A stretch of 64,000 nt of DNA from Novipirellula artificiosorum (GCF_007860135.1 NZ_SJPV01000003.1:1-64000), one strand, 5' to 3'. Counted from the stretch's first letter, positions 23,988 through 33,018 are shown. A program made the numbers and translations. The notes: a model not told the origin generated them from the letters alone.

Positions 23988-24977
23988 ATGCGTGTCTTTG
24001 TTACTGGCGGTACCGGTTTACTCGGCAACGCGATTCTGCGCCAACTTGAACAGGCGGGGCATCACACCCTCACGATCGTGCGCAGCAAGGTCGACAAGGG
24101 CGTCTTCGATGGCCTCGCTACAGAGCGAATCAACGGTGACTTGTTTGATGCCGATGGGATCGAGCGAGCGGTTTCCGTGGCCGATGCCGTGATCCATGCT
24201 GCAGGCATCATCCATCTCGGATGGACTCGGATGGATGAATCGATGCGCGTCAATCGCGACGGTACGCGAAAGATCGTCGAGGCCTGTTTAGCGCATGACA
24301 GAAAGATGGTTCATGTCGGAACGGTTGATGCGGTTGCGATTGGTTCGCGGGACCAGCCGTCCGACGAAACAACCCCCATCACTCGAGCAACTCAGCAGGT
24401 GCCCTGTAGCTACGTCGTCAGCAAACGTGCCGGTGTCGACGAAGTGGCTAAAGGGGTTCAGCGCGGCTTGCGGGCGGCGATTGTGCACCCTGGGTTCATG
24501 CTTGGGCCATGGGATTGGAAACCAAGTAGCGGGCGGATGATCGTTGAGGTGAGCCGCGTTTGGCGACCCTTTGCACCGCGAGGCGGTTGTTGTGCTTGTG
24601 ATGTTCGTGATGTCGCGGCGGGAACGATTGCGGCAATCGAACGAGGTGGCGACAACGGACGCGCGTTCATTCTCGGCGGTCATAACGTCACCTATTTCGA
24701 ACTTTGGAAACAAATGGCCGAGCGGATGGGACGACGCGGTCCGGTCATACGGACGGGGCCAGCGGCGCTTTGGGTTGCAGGAAAAGCGGGTGACTTGTGG
24801 ACTCGATGGAGTCAGGTCGAAAGGGACCTGAACAGCGCGGGCGTCCGGATGAGTAGCATGTTCCATTTTCACAGCAGTAACCGCGCGATCGCGGAACTTG
24901 GATACACCGTCCGCGATCTAAGTATCACGTTGGATGATGCTGCCGACTGGATTCGAAAGCATCACATGCCCAAATGA
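23988..24977 (+). CDS. NAD-dependent epimerase/dehydratase (extended SDR family)
   Basis: A 329-residue protein. MRVFVTGGTGLLGNAILRQL contains the GxxGxxG Rossmann motif; VIHAAGIIHLGW matches the HAA motif, and YVVSK supplies the catalytic Tyr and Lys. Related families include nucleoside-diphosphate-sugar epimerases and dihydroflavonol-reductase-like enzymes. ATG at 23988 was chosen since the conserved protein begins exactly there and upstream in-frame sequence is the repeat element. No Shine-Dalgarno-like site is left between the repeat and the ATG except TGAGCC, so the promoter and leader must lie in or before the repeats. Confidence 0.88.
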   Translation: MRVFVTGGTGLLGNAILRQLEQAGHHTLTIVRSKVDKGVFDGLATERINGDLFDADGIERAVSVADAVIHAAGIIHLGWTRMDESMRVNRDGTRKIVEACLAHDRKMVHVGTVDAVAIGSRDQPSDETTPITRATQQVPCSYVVSKRAGVDEVAKGVQRGLRAAIVHPGFMLGPWDWKPSSGRMIVEVSRVWRPFAPRGGCCACDVRDVAAGTIAAIERGGDNGRAFILGGHNVTYFELWKQMAERMGRRGPVIRTGPAALWVAGKAGDLWTRWSQVERDLNSAGVRMSSMFHFHSSNRAIAELGYTVRDLSITLDDAADWIRKHHMPK

Positions 24978-25347
24978 TGGTGCCGCGACGGCTCAACCCC
25001 CGTTGCTAGCATTTTCTCGGGTCTGGTCTCGGATTGCCACGGGATCGTCATTTGGGGGGGCGTCCAAGCGATAGAGGCAGCGGTTTTGTGAAACTTTCTA
25101 TGGTGCTTTGTTTCCCTTTATCGAGTTTCTCGGTTGAAGAATTGCGAGAGTTTCACGCGCCGTTCGGGACATAGCCCGCCGAACGGGTGGTGGGGGGCAA
25201 GAATTGCGAATTGACAGAACGTGGTGGAGGCGATCAACCTGTTGGGATCAATTCAACATGACGGTTGCGTTCGCGGATGGATGCACACGGGGATCGCCAC
25301 AACAGCGTGCGGCGATCGGTATGTTTGACTCGATGTGAGAACAAGGG
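24978..25347. other. Intergenic region before rpe, 370 bp, no gene seen
   Basis: Contains a GC-rich inverted pair near 25158-25190 (CCGTTCGGGACA and CCGAACGG) that may form a hairpin, and an AT-richer patch near 25080-25140. It probably holds the rpe promoter. No convincing coding frame. Confidence 0.4.
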
Positions 25348-26058
25348 ATGACCCGAGCGAAGCTCGATCTGATCAGAAAAATGACACCGGCGATTTTGCC
25401 GAGCGTGTTGTCGTGCGATTTTGGCGATATGAAATCCGAGCTGGCGCGATTGACCAGCGCGGGTGCTCGGGCTCTCCACGTCGATGTGATGGATGGTCAT
25501 TTCGTCCCCAATTTAACCTTCGGCATGCCGATCGTTGCGGGGTTGCGCCGGCACACCGAGTTGCCTCTGGACGTTCACTTGATGATTAGCGACCCCCTGC
25601 GCTATGCGCCAGCGATGGTTGACGCGGGGGCGGATCTGTTGACGTTCCACGTCGAGGCGGTCGAGGATGCGACGTACACCGCAAAGGAATTTCGGAAATT
25701 GGGGGTGGGTGTCGGTGTGGCACTTGACCCTGAGACGCCGTTGTCGGATCTGGATGGCTGTTTGTCCTTTGTTGACATGGTTTTGGTGATGAGTGTGAAA
25801 GCGGGTTTCGGTGGCCAGCCATTTGATTCGGTGTCGTTAGACAAATTGACGTTGCTGCGCGACAACCATCCTGGACTGTTGCTGCAGATCGACGGTGGCA
25901 TCAATGCCGAAACGATTGGTCCGGCGCGACAGGCCGGTTGCGATTTGTTCGTCGTGGGTTCGGCGCTTATCGGTCGAGACGATTATTCCGCTGCATTGGG
26001 TGAACTCGATCAAGCCGTTCGGTCGGCGGATGCAACTCCACAAGCGAGGGTCAAGTGA
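25348..26058 (+). CDS. rpe: Ribulose-phosphate 3-epimerase
   Basis: A 236-residue TIM-barrel enzyme of the pentose phosphate/Calvin pathways. Motifs: ILPSVLSCDFGDMKSEL, HVDVMDGHFVPNLTFG (metal-binding His and catalytic Asp), LDVHLMI, VKAGFGGQ and LLQIDGGIN (second catalytic Asp), with VVGSALIG as the phosphate loop. ATG at 25348 directly follows AAGGG, which is close; ATG at 25381 would give a more typical N-terminus. The stop overlaps the next gene (TGATG). Confidence 0.95.
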   Translation: MTRAKLDLIRKMTPAILPSVLSCDFGDMKSELARLTSAGARALHVDVMDGHFVPNLTFGMPIVAGLRRHTELPLDVHLMISDPLRYAPAMVDAGADLLTFHVEAVEDATYTAKEFRKLGVGVGVALDPETPLSDLDGCLSFVDMVLVMSVKAGFGGQPFDSVSLDKLTLLRDNHPGLLLQIDGGINAETIGPARQAGCDLFVVGSALIGRDDYSAALGELDQAVRSADATPQARVK

Positions 26059-26639
26059 TGTTACGCATGCCTGTGATGTCGCGTGTGCTGGTGATTCGTC
26101 CCGGTGCGACCCCTTTTGATGATGAACAGCGAATCAAGGGTTCGTTGGACATGCCGATGAGCGATCGAGGTCGTGTGCAAGTTGACATCATGGCGGCCGA
26201 GTTAGCCGATTTTCGACTGAAAACCATCTTCGTCGCTCCCTGCGAATCGGCTCGCGAAACGGCCGAGCGGTTGGCAAAGGGGCGCGATGTGCGAATCAAG
26301 GTGATCGATGCGTTTAAGAACATCGACCACGGATTGTGGCATGGAAAGCTGATCGAAGAGATGCGCAAGAACCAGCCACGCGTTTACCGGACCGGTCAAG
26401 AATCGCCTGACGATCTGTGTCCTCCAGGAGGCGAGTCGATTCGGGATGCTCGACTTCGGGTGCTCAAATCGGTCCGAAAGGTTGCCAAGAAAAGCCGCGA
26501 TGAGGTGGTGGCCATTGTCGCCCCCGAACCGATTGCGTCGATCATTCAAAGTGCACTGCAGCGTGAACCTATGTGCAGCTTGTGGGAGTCGGAAACCGAT
26601 ACCGGGAAATGGGACCTGGTCGAGTCGGAGTTGTGGTAG
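26058..26639 (+). CDS. Histidine-phosphatase-fold protein lacking the catalytic histidines
   Basis: A 193-residue protein with the layout of the phosphoglycerate-mutase/SixA family: beta strand VLVIRPGATPFDDEQRIKG at the place of the RHGxT motif, LKTIFVAPCESARETAERLA for the SPxxRAxQTA motif, IDHGLWHGK and PPGGESIRDARLRV for later motifs, and VVAIVAPEPIASII at the place of the second catalytic His. The nucleophile reads RPG instead of RHG and the second AHG/SHG reads APE, so both histidines are missing. It overlaps rpe and is probably co-translated with it. Likely non-enzymatic or with altered chemistry. A GTG at 26055 is an alternative start. Confidence 0.8.
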   Translation: MLRMPVMSRVLVIRPGATPFDDEQRIKGSLDMPMSDRGRVQVDIMAAELADFRLKTIFVAPCESARETAERLAKGRDVRIKVIDAFKNIDHGLWHGKLIEEMRKNQPRVYRTGQESPDDLCPPGGESIRDARLRVLKSVRKVAKKSRDEVVAIVAPEPIASIIQSALQREPMCSLWESETDTGKWDLVESELW

Positions 26640-26927
26640 CGAAGAACGCTGGCACCGGGCTCTCTGGCACTTGACGGCAGATCCACTCAGGCATTCGGTT
26701 GATGCCCGGTCCACCGAATCGGCTTGATTGCTACCTTTTCATCGTTTTTTTGGGTTCGCTGGTCCTTCCGCTGGAATTCCAGTGTGTGTGGTGTGGCCGA
26801 GACAAATAGAATGGAGCGTAGGTTGCTGGGTACAAATTGTCGCACCCTCGCGTTCTATTTCTAGCAGCATTGTCTGCTTCGCCCACTGCGACTTGTCTGA
26901 ATCGCCCTCGGAATTTTGTCGAGATCC

Positions 26928-28595
26928 ATGCTTATGAGCCTCGCGCTGCGCATTTACCTGCTCGTATGCAGCTCCTTCATCGTTTTGGAGGGGGCGCAGG
27001 GGGTGCTCGCAGTCGACGCGGTTCCCGAGCAGGTGGCGAGGATCAACGATGCGATCGAGCAGGGATGGCGCGACTACGAGATTCGTCCTGCCGCAGAGGT
27101 GGATGATGCGCTTTGGTGTCGACGCGTCTATTTGGACATCCTTGGCCGCATCCCGACGCTCGATGAAATGGAAGCGTTCCTGGACACGCGTGGCGCGCAG
27201 AAGCGTGGCAAGTTAGTGGAGAGGTTGCTCTATGAGGACCGCTATACCGAAGAATACGCGGGTCATTGGGGAACGATCTGGACCAACATTCTGATCGGTC
27301 GCAGCGGCGGTACGGATCGTCGATCGCTGACCAGTCGTGATGGCATGCAAAAGTACTTGCGGGATTCGTTTGCGATCAACAAGCCCTACAACCAAATGGT
27401 TTTTGAGTTGGTGACGGCGGAGGGAGCCACCGAGCCGGGAACAAGCAACTTCAACGGAGCGGTTAATTTTTTGGCCGACAAGGTGAATGATGAGAAAGCG
27501 GTATTGGCGACGAGCAGTACGTCGCGGATTTTCTTAGGTCAACAAGTCCAATGCACTCAATGTCACAACCACCCCTTCAACCAATGGAAACAGCAGAAGT
27601 TTTGGGAGTTCAATTCGTTCTTTCGGCAGACCCGATCGCTACGGCGGTTTGTCGATGGGACTCGCGACATCGACCACGCCGAATTGGTCAACGAGGATTT
27701 TGCGGGCGAGGCTGATGATCCGGCCGATGCGTTGGTGTTTTATGAGCTACGCAACGGGCTGACGCGAGTGGCTTATCCTGTGTTTACTGATGGCACGGAG
27801 ATTGGCAAGAGTGGTTACTTGAGCGACAGCAACCGCCGGACGGAGCTGGGGCATTTGATGATGCAAAGCGAGTTCTTGGATAAGATGATCGTCAATCGCA
27901 TGTGGGCCCATTTTTTGGGGTTGGGGTTCACCAAACCGATCGATGACCTTGGCCCGCACAACCCTGCGTCCCATCCGGACCTGTTGGAGGATCTCGGCCT
28001 CGAGCTGCGCAAACATAGTTACGATTTGAAGCAATTGATCACGTGGATCACTCTCAGTCGGCCCTACCAATTGTCGGCGGTGCTCAGTGAAGCGAACGAG
28101 ATTGATGATCCATCGATGGGGGAGATGCCAAAGTTCTCGAGGTTCTACTTACGACAAATGAGTGCGGAGCAGTTGTATCAATCGTTGGTGACCGCCACGG
28201 GTGCGGGGGCGGTGGGCAGCTATGAAGAGCAGCAGCAGCAACGACGAGAATGGATGAAGCAATTTGTCGTTGCATTTGGCACCGATGAGGGGGACGAGGC
28301 GACAACGTTTAACGGTTCGATTCCTCAAGCCTTGATGTTGTTCAACGGTGATCTGACAAACAACGCGACAAGCATCAAGACGGGCAGTTTTTTGGATCGG
28401 TTGTCCAAGACAGGGCGTTCGCCGCGAGATCGGTTGACGTCGTTGTTTAGGGTCGCGGTGGCTCGGCGGCCGACGCGAAGCGAAGTGAATGTCGCCACGA
28501 AGTTGTACAGCGCTCGCAGCAACAATGAAAAAGAGATGCTTCAAGACATCTGGTGGGCGCTCCTCAATAGCAATGAATTCATCATGCAGCATTGA
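26928..28595 (+). CDS. Planctomycete DUF1549/DUF1553 protein with CxxCH motif
   Basis: About 555 residues with a signal peptide (MSLALRIYLLVCSSFIVLEG). The N-terminal half matches DUF1549 (PSCyt2): WCRRVYLDILGRIPTLDEM and the following LVERLLYEDRYTEEYAGHWG. CTQCHNHPF is a haem-c-type CxxCH motif. The C-terminal half matches DUF1553 (PSD1): NRMWAHFLGLGFTKPIDDLG, then SRPYQLSA. Such proteins are abundant in planctomycetes; their role is not settled. ATG 26928 and ATG 26934 are equally possible starts. It is 48 bp upstream of its usual partner DUF1501. Confidence 0.88.
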   Translation: MLMSLALRIYLLVCSSFIVLEGAQGVLAVDAVPEQVARINDAIEQGWRDYEIRPAAEVDDALWCRRVYLDILGRIPTLDEMEAFLDTRGAQKRGKLVERLLYEDRYTEEYAGHWGTIWTNILIGRSGGTDRRSLTSRDGMQKYLRDSFAINKPYNQMVFELVTAEGATEPGTSNFNGAVNFLADKVNDEKAVLATSSTSRIFLGQQVQCTQCHNHPFNQWKQQKFWEFNSFFRQTRSLRRFVDGTRDIDHAELVNEDFAGEADDPADALVFYELRNGLTRVAYPVFTDGTEIGKSGYLSDSNRRTELGHLMMQSEFLDKMIVNRMWAHFLGLGFTKPIDDLGPHNPASHPDLLEDLGLELRKHSYDLKQLITWITLSRPYQLSAVLSEANEIDDPSMGEMPKFSRFYLRQMSAEQLYQSLVTATGAGAVGSYEEQQQQRREWMKQFVVAFGTDEGDEATTFNGSIPQALMLFNGDLTNNATSIKTGSFLDRLSKTGRSPRDRLTSLFRVAVARRPTRSEVNVATKLYSARSNNEKEMLQDIWWALLNSNEFIMQH

Positions 28596-28643
28596 CCCAA
28601 ATGCAACCGTGCTTGTCTCAGCTGACACAAAGGTAAAACCAAC

Positions 28644-29918
28644 ATGAACCGTTTCTGGCAAACTCCCTCGGGCATGACGCGTCGTCATTTCATGAGTCAC
28701 TTGGCTGGTTCCTCGGCGGCCTATGCGGCGTCGTTGTCGATGGGATCATCGATTTACGCCCACGCGGAGGAACTCAAAAAGAAGCGTCGTTCGGCGATCA
28801 TGCTGTGGATGGGGGGCGGACCCGCAACGATCGATTTATGGGATTTGAAGCCAGGGGCTCCGACGGGGGGGCCGTTTCAGCCGATCTCGACGACCGGCGG
28901 GATGCAGATCTGTGAACACTTGCCTTTGATGGCCCAGCAGATGAAGCACATGTCGGTTGTTCGCAGCATGTCGACTCGTGAGGCCGACCATAACCGCGGT
29001 CGCTATTACATGCACACCGGCTTCGTCCCCAACCCTAACATTGAGCACCCCAGCTACGGGGCGGTGATCTCGCACGAATTGACCAGCCAGAGACCCGAGC
29101 TTCAGATCCCGCCATTCGTTTCGATCGGTGGCGCTAGCACGGGCCCAGGCTTCTTGGGGATGGCTTGGGCGCCCTTTTCGGTCACCAGCAACGGGCGGAT
29201 TCGGAACTTGGAGATGAACCTGGACGATTCTCGTTTGCTGCAACGGATGGCCGCGCTGAACCTGATCGAACAGGGGTTTACCAGCAGGACGCGGGATTTG
29301 CCGGCGGCGGAGCATGCCAAAGTGCTGCGGAAAACGTTTGATTTGATGACCAGTGACCAGATGAAGGCATTCAAGGTGGATGAGGAGCCGGACGAGGTCA
29401 AGGAACGCTATGGAACCGGCGGATTCGGACAGGGGTGCTTGTTGGCCCGCCGATTGGTGGAAGCGGGAGTGCCGTTCATCGAGGTCGACCTCGGTGGGTG
29501 GGACAACCACGCCGGAATCCACGCAACGCTGAGAGATAACAAGCTGCCGATTTTGGACAAAGCGATGAGCGCATTGATCGAAGATCTGGACCAACGTGGT
29601 TTGTTGCAGGATACTGTGGTAATCTGGATGGGGGAGTTTGGTCGGACCCCCAACATCAACGCCCAAGCGGGACGCGATCATTTTGCTCGCGCTTGGTCTT
29701 GCGTTGTCGGCGGAGCAGACATCAAGGGCGGTTTGGCGGTCGGTGAAACGAGCCGTGACGGGTCGGCAGTCGAAACCGAGCCGTTCAGTAGTGAGGACTT
29801 GATGACCACCGTGATCAAGGGGCTTGGGATTTCGACCGAAACGACGTTCACCAGTAAGAACGGCCGGCCGATGAAAATTGCCGGCGGTGGGAAGATCATT
29901 CGGGAATTGGTCGGCTAG
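28644..29918 (+). CDS. DUF1501 family protein, Tat-exported
   Basis: A 424-residue protein with a twin-arginine signal (GMTRRHFMSHLAGSSAAYAASL). AIMLWMGGGPATIDLWDLKPGA, IEVDLGGWDNHAGIH, VVIWMGEFGRTPNIN and GRDHFARAWSCVVGGA are hallmark motifs of DUF1501, which has an alkaline-phosphatase/sulfatase-like fold with metal-binding Asp/His positions. It normally occurs right after a DUF1549/1553 gene, as here. ATG at 28644 is placed by the signal peptide. Confidence 0.92.
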   Translation: MNRFWQTPSGMTRRHFMSHLAGSSAAYAASLSMGSSIYAHAEELKKKRRSAIMLWMGGGPATIDLWDLKPGAPTGGPFQPISTTGGMQICEHLPLMAQQMKHMSVVRSMSTREADHNRGRYYMHTGFVPNPNIEHPSYGAVISHELTSQRPELQIPPFVSIGGASTGPGFLGMAWAPFSVTSNGRIRNLEMNLDDSRLLQRMAALNLIEQGFTSRTRDLPAAEHAKVLRKTFDLMTSDQMKAFKVDEEPDEVKERYGTGGFGQGCLLARRLVEAGVPFIEVDLGGWDNHAGIHATLRDNKLPILDKAMSALIEDLDQRGLLQDTVVIWMGEFGRTPNINAQAGRDHFARAWSCVVGGADIKGGLAVGETSRDGSAVETEPFSSEDLMTTVIKGLGISTETTFTSKNGRPMKIAGGGKIIRELVG

Positions 29919-29935
29919 CAGGTTTCCTCACCTTC

Positions 29936-30661
29936 TTGCCCAGCCATGAAGCCAGTGGGTTGTTTGTGTCGAAATCGCATGGATCGGATCGCGACTTGGT
30001 AGCCCAGCCGGTGAGGGTTCCCGGTTCTGGTTTGGGGGGGGCAGCGGATCGAGAAGGTGGGGCCGGCGCTGGTCGTGCTCCCTCCGATCAAGCTGCCGCA
30101 GAGGCGACGGAACCGAATGCCGCTCTGCTGCGTCGAAATGACGCAGAACACACGGCCGAGGAGTTGATTCGCCGCCACCAGCGAGGGGTTTGGCGATACC
30201 TGCGTATGCTTGGGTGCGACGCATCGACGGCGGATGATTTGACTCAAGAGACATTCCTCAGGGTGCTCCGCCGCGATAATTTTATTGAGCACAACGATGC
30301 GGCCACGTCGGGCTATTTGCGCCGGACTGCCCATAATTTGCTGGTTTCCCGGCATCGAAAGCTGGGCCGAATGCACTCGGTTCCCGACTTGTCTGACGCG
30401 GATTATGTTTGGGACCGCTGGGCTGGCAAAGACCTCAACGGTGACGTCGCGGTCGATTCGCTTCGATTTTGCTTGGAATTGTTGACCGAGCGAGCACAAT
30501 TGGCACTACGAATGCGTTATCAAAATGAGTCGAGCCGGATTGAGATTGCCAATGCGCTGGAAATTACAGATCACGGGGCACGAAATCTGATGCAGCGGGC
30601 GAAGCAGCAGCTTCGCGAGTGTGTCGAGCAAAGATTGCAAGACGAGAAAGACGTACCATGA
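29936..30661 (+). CDS. ECF-like RNA polymerase sigma factor
   Basis: Up to 241 residues. Region 2 is visible as ELIRRHQRGVWRYLRML...ADDLTQETFLRVLRR (the DDLTQETF core-binding motif), and region 4 as LTERAQLALRMRYQNESSRIEIANALEITDHGARNLMQRAKQQL, a helix-turn-helix. The N-terminal ~65 residues before region 2 are Gly/Ala-rich and unlike a usual ECF factor. No ATG is in frame before region 2: TTG 29936, TTG 29960 and GTG 29966 are candidates. It starts 18 bp after the DUF1501 gene and its stop overlaps the next gene by ATGA, so its regulator is probably that gene's product. Confidence 0.85.
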   Translation: MPSHEASGLFVSKSHGSDRDLVAQPVRVPGSGLGGAADREGGAGAGRAPSDQAAAEATEPNAALLRRNDAEHTAEELIRRHQRGVWRYLRMLGCDASTADDLTQETFLRVLRRDNFIEHNDAATSGYLRRTAHNLLVSRHRKLGRMHSVPDLSDADYVWDRWAGKDLNGDVAVDSLRFCLELLTERAQLALRMRYQNESSRIEIANALEITDHGARNLMQRAKQQLRECVEQRLQDEKDVP

Positions 30662-32919
30662 AACCAGACAAAAACCCTATCGACGAACAAGCGCTCGAGG
30701 CGTTTCTCTCGGAAATCCATGGCAAAGTCCCCCCCGATTTGTCTCGCCAGATCTTGACCCGGTGGCATCACGAGTCGCCATCTCAGCGCGACCCCGTTGC
30801 GTCTCAACCGCCACTTTCGGACGCGAACCCCCTCGGTGGTGCTCATGTGGCGGTCAAGGGGCGACGACGACGTCGAAGTGATTGGCGAACTTTGGTCGTC
30901 GGTCTCGCCGGGGCAGCCGCGGTTGCCGCATCGGTCATGGCGTTGATCTGGCTAGCCCGTGACCTTCCAGGCAACCTCAATCGGATTGCGGTTCTGTTTC
31001 GCGGTGATGAGGAGCTTCGTGAGGAAGGCTTCGCCCCCCCGCTAGTGGTTGAAGGGGGGGATGGAACAGGAACGCTGGCCGATCACTCGTCCAGCGCAGC
31101 GGGTGTGCAGGTGGCAAGCGATCTGGCCGAGCCAAGCGATCTGGCCCAGTCGAGCGATCTGGCCCAGTCGAGCGATCTGGCCCAGTCGAGCGATCTGGCC
31201 CAGTCGAGCGATCTGGCCCAGTCGAGCGATCTGGCCCAGTCGAGCGATCTGGCCGAGCAAGCGTTGGCCGTGGTGGATGCGGTTGCGGAGGGAGCGGCGA
31301 CGGAGATGACCCCCGAGCCTGCCGGTGGCATGCCGCTTGTTCAAGAGGGCCTCGTTCATGAGGGGAATGCCCAACCCGATCTCGAACGACTTCACGGCAT
31401 CAGCGAACCCTCGCCAGATCGGGTACGCGACGATTCACGACAAAGCGTCGATCGGTCTCGATCGGTTGGCTCGCAACGAGCAGCTTCGCCGATCATGTTG
31501 GTCTCCTCGCGAGTCGATACGGATTTGCGGCGTTACTGGGCGTCGGTGGGTGTCGAGCCGACAGCTCCGGCGAGTCTGCGTGAAACGTCGCAGCGATTGT
31601 CGGAGGTGTTGGCAATGGATGTTCCCGAATTGGCACTTGGGTCTGCGAAAGCCTTTGAGTCTTTTTTGGCCAATCCGATCACGGCCCGCGAGGTGTCGCG
31701 GCGATACTTGACCGTGGTGACCGAAGGTGGATTTGATAAACTGAGCCCGCCGGAACAACTTCGATTGATCGATGGCTTGTCGCGATGTTTTGGTTCTGCC
31801 GGTTCGTTTGACGCGTTGATGGCCGATTGGGTTGGCGGTCAGAGCGATCGTTCGTTGGCATGGTACCGTGCCAATGGTCGGGGCGGGAATCACGACATGG
31901 CTCGCCGTTTAGCGTCGGTGACCATGAATGTCGACACGCGTTGTATTCGGTGCCATGATTCTTTGCTTGAACGCCAGGGAAAGCAGGACGATTATTGGTC
32001 CTTCTCGGGACTCATCGATCGTAGTATCACGCGAGGGAAAGGTCGATCGATTCAGTCGGTGTCGGCGGAGCCGGTGTCGGACAAGCCGGTCTTTTACGAT
32101 TCCTTCGATCGACGGCGACGGATAGCATCGGTGGGTGTTCCCGCAGCATGGCTAGACGGCCCGCAAGCGGAACCTGCACAAGTCGCTGCCGCGACCAATG
32201 TCCGTCAATGGGGATTGCAGTTGGTCGATTCCCCTGCACTTGCCCGAGGCACGGTGAATTCCATCTGGCGGATGGTGCATGGTCGAGCCCTGTTTGGGTC
32301 GGTTGCTGACCTGTCCACGGCGCCGCAAACCGACGAGCTGTTGGTTTTGCAGCGGCAGTTGGTTGAGGACTTGATCGCCTCGGACTTCGATATCGGGCGA
32401 ACCTTGTCGCTCATCGTCACGTCGCCGTCGGCCGGGTTGACGGTGCCGCAGGTGCTTCAGCGTGAGCTCGTTGCGACGGCACGACAACGAGAGATCGACG
32501 CCGCGAACAACTTGATCGATGCGTTCGCGGCGGCTTCGTCGCTACACGCTTCGTTGCCCCTTTCGAAGAAAGTGGCGTTTGCAAGGCGTTCGACCGGAGT
32601 GAGTTTGGACTCGGTGGGGCAACAGTCTGACTTGTTGGCCCAAGCCATCGCTGACAATCCTCAGCGGCGTGATTCGTCGCCGCTCGGGCGTCCGACGCGG
32701 CCTCTAGCCGTTGAACTGTTTCCGACGACGGCCGAAGAGCCGCCAGTGGCTTGGCTCGATTCGGTGGATTCGATCGACGAGAAAGTTCGACACCTCGCTT
32801 ATCTGGCGTCCTGGGAAGAGGTCCCCGAGAAGGTCGCCGATACGGTTGACGAAATGCAACAAGCCGAGCTCAACGAGCCGTTGATCTTACATCGCGTGTG
32901 GTGGATGATTCATCCGTAA
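30658..32919 (+). CDS. Transmembrane anti-sigma-like protein fused to a DUF1553-like CxxCH domain
   Basis: A 753-residue protein starting ATG 30658 in the sigma factor's stop (ATGA). Residues 1-75 are soluble and charged (EQALEAFLSEIHGKVPPDLSR), in the position of an anti-sigma domain, although no zinc-binding HxxxCxxC is seen. One membrane segment follows (about 80-103). Then a low-complexity linker with eight SDLAQS-type repeats, and a large C-terminal region holding VDTRCIRCHDSL (CxxCH) and a DUF1553-like part (TVNSIWRMVHGRALFGSV..., ending near TSPSAGLTVPQVL). The topology puts the CxxCH outside the cytoplasm. Probably senses through that domain and controls the sigma factor; this is inference from gene order and topology. 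Confidence 0.72.
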   Translation: MKPDKNPIDEQALEAFLSEIHGKVPPDLSRQILTRWHHESPSQRDPVASQPPLSDANPLGGAHVAVKGRRRRRSDWRTLVVGLAGAAAVAASVMALIWLARDLPGNLNRIAVLFRGDEELREEGFAPPLVVEGGDGTGTLADHSSSAAGVQVASDLAEPSDLAQSSDLAQSSDLAQSSDLAQSSDLAQSSDLAQSSDLAEQALAVVDAVAEGAATEMTPEPAGGMPLVQEGLVHEGNAQPDLERLHGISEPSPDRVRDDSRQSVDRSRSVGSQRAASPIMLVSSRVDTDLRRYWASVGVEPTAPASLRETSQRLSEVLAMDVPELALGSAKAFESFLANPITAREVSRRYLTVVTEGGFDKLSPPEQLRLIDGLSRCFGSAGSFDALMADWVGGQSDRSLAWYRANGRGGNHDMARRLASVTMNVDTRCIRCHDSLLERQGKQDDYWSFSGLIDRSITRGKGRSIQSVSAEPVSDKPVFYDSFDRRRRIASVGVPAAWLDGPQAEPAQVAAATNVRQWGLQLVDSPALARGTVNSIWRMVHGRALFGSVADLSTAPQTDELLVLQRQLVEDLIASDFDIGRTLSLIVTSPSAGLTVPQVLQRELVATARQREIDAANNLIDAFAAASSLHASLPLSKKVAFARRSTGVSLDSVGQQSDLLAQAIADNPQRRDSSPLGRPTRPLAVELFPTTAEEPPVAWLDSVDSIDEKVRHLAYLASWEEVPEKVADTVDEMQQAELNEPLILHRVWWMIHP
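31117..31260 (+). repeat. 18-bp tandem repeat, eight units, in frame
   Basis: AGCGATCTGGCCCAGTCG is present six times without change (31135-31242), flanked by one variant unit on each side. It encodes SDLAQS repeats directly after the membrane segment of the anti-sigma-like protein. The identical copies suggest recent expansion by slippage; copy number could vary between strains without breaking the frame. Confidence 0.95.
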
Positions 32920-33018
32920 CCTGTCTGACGCTCGTTTCCAAATTCGTTATGATCAAGGGCCGGTGCCCACAGCGTGGGGCGTGCATTGGAGTTGGTTTGG
33001 ACAGAGGCTTGGTAATCT

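Noticed and set aside
31117..31260. Regularly repeated 18-bp units as a CRISPR array
   Set aside because: The units are contiguous with no spacers, stay in frame and encode a peptide repeat; no cas genes are present.
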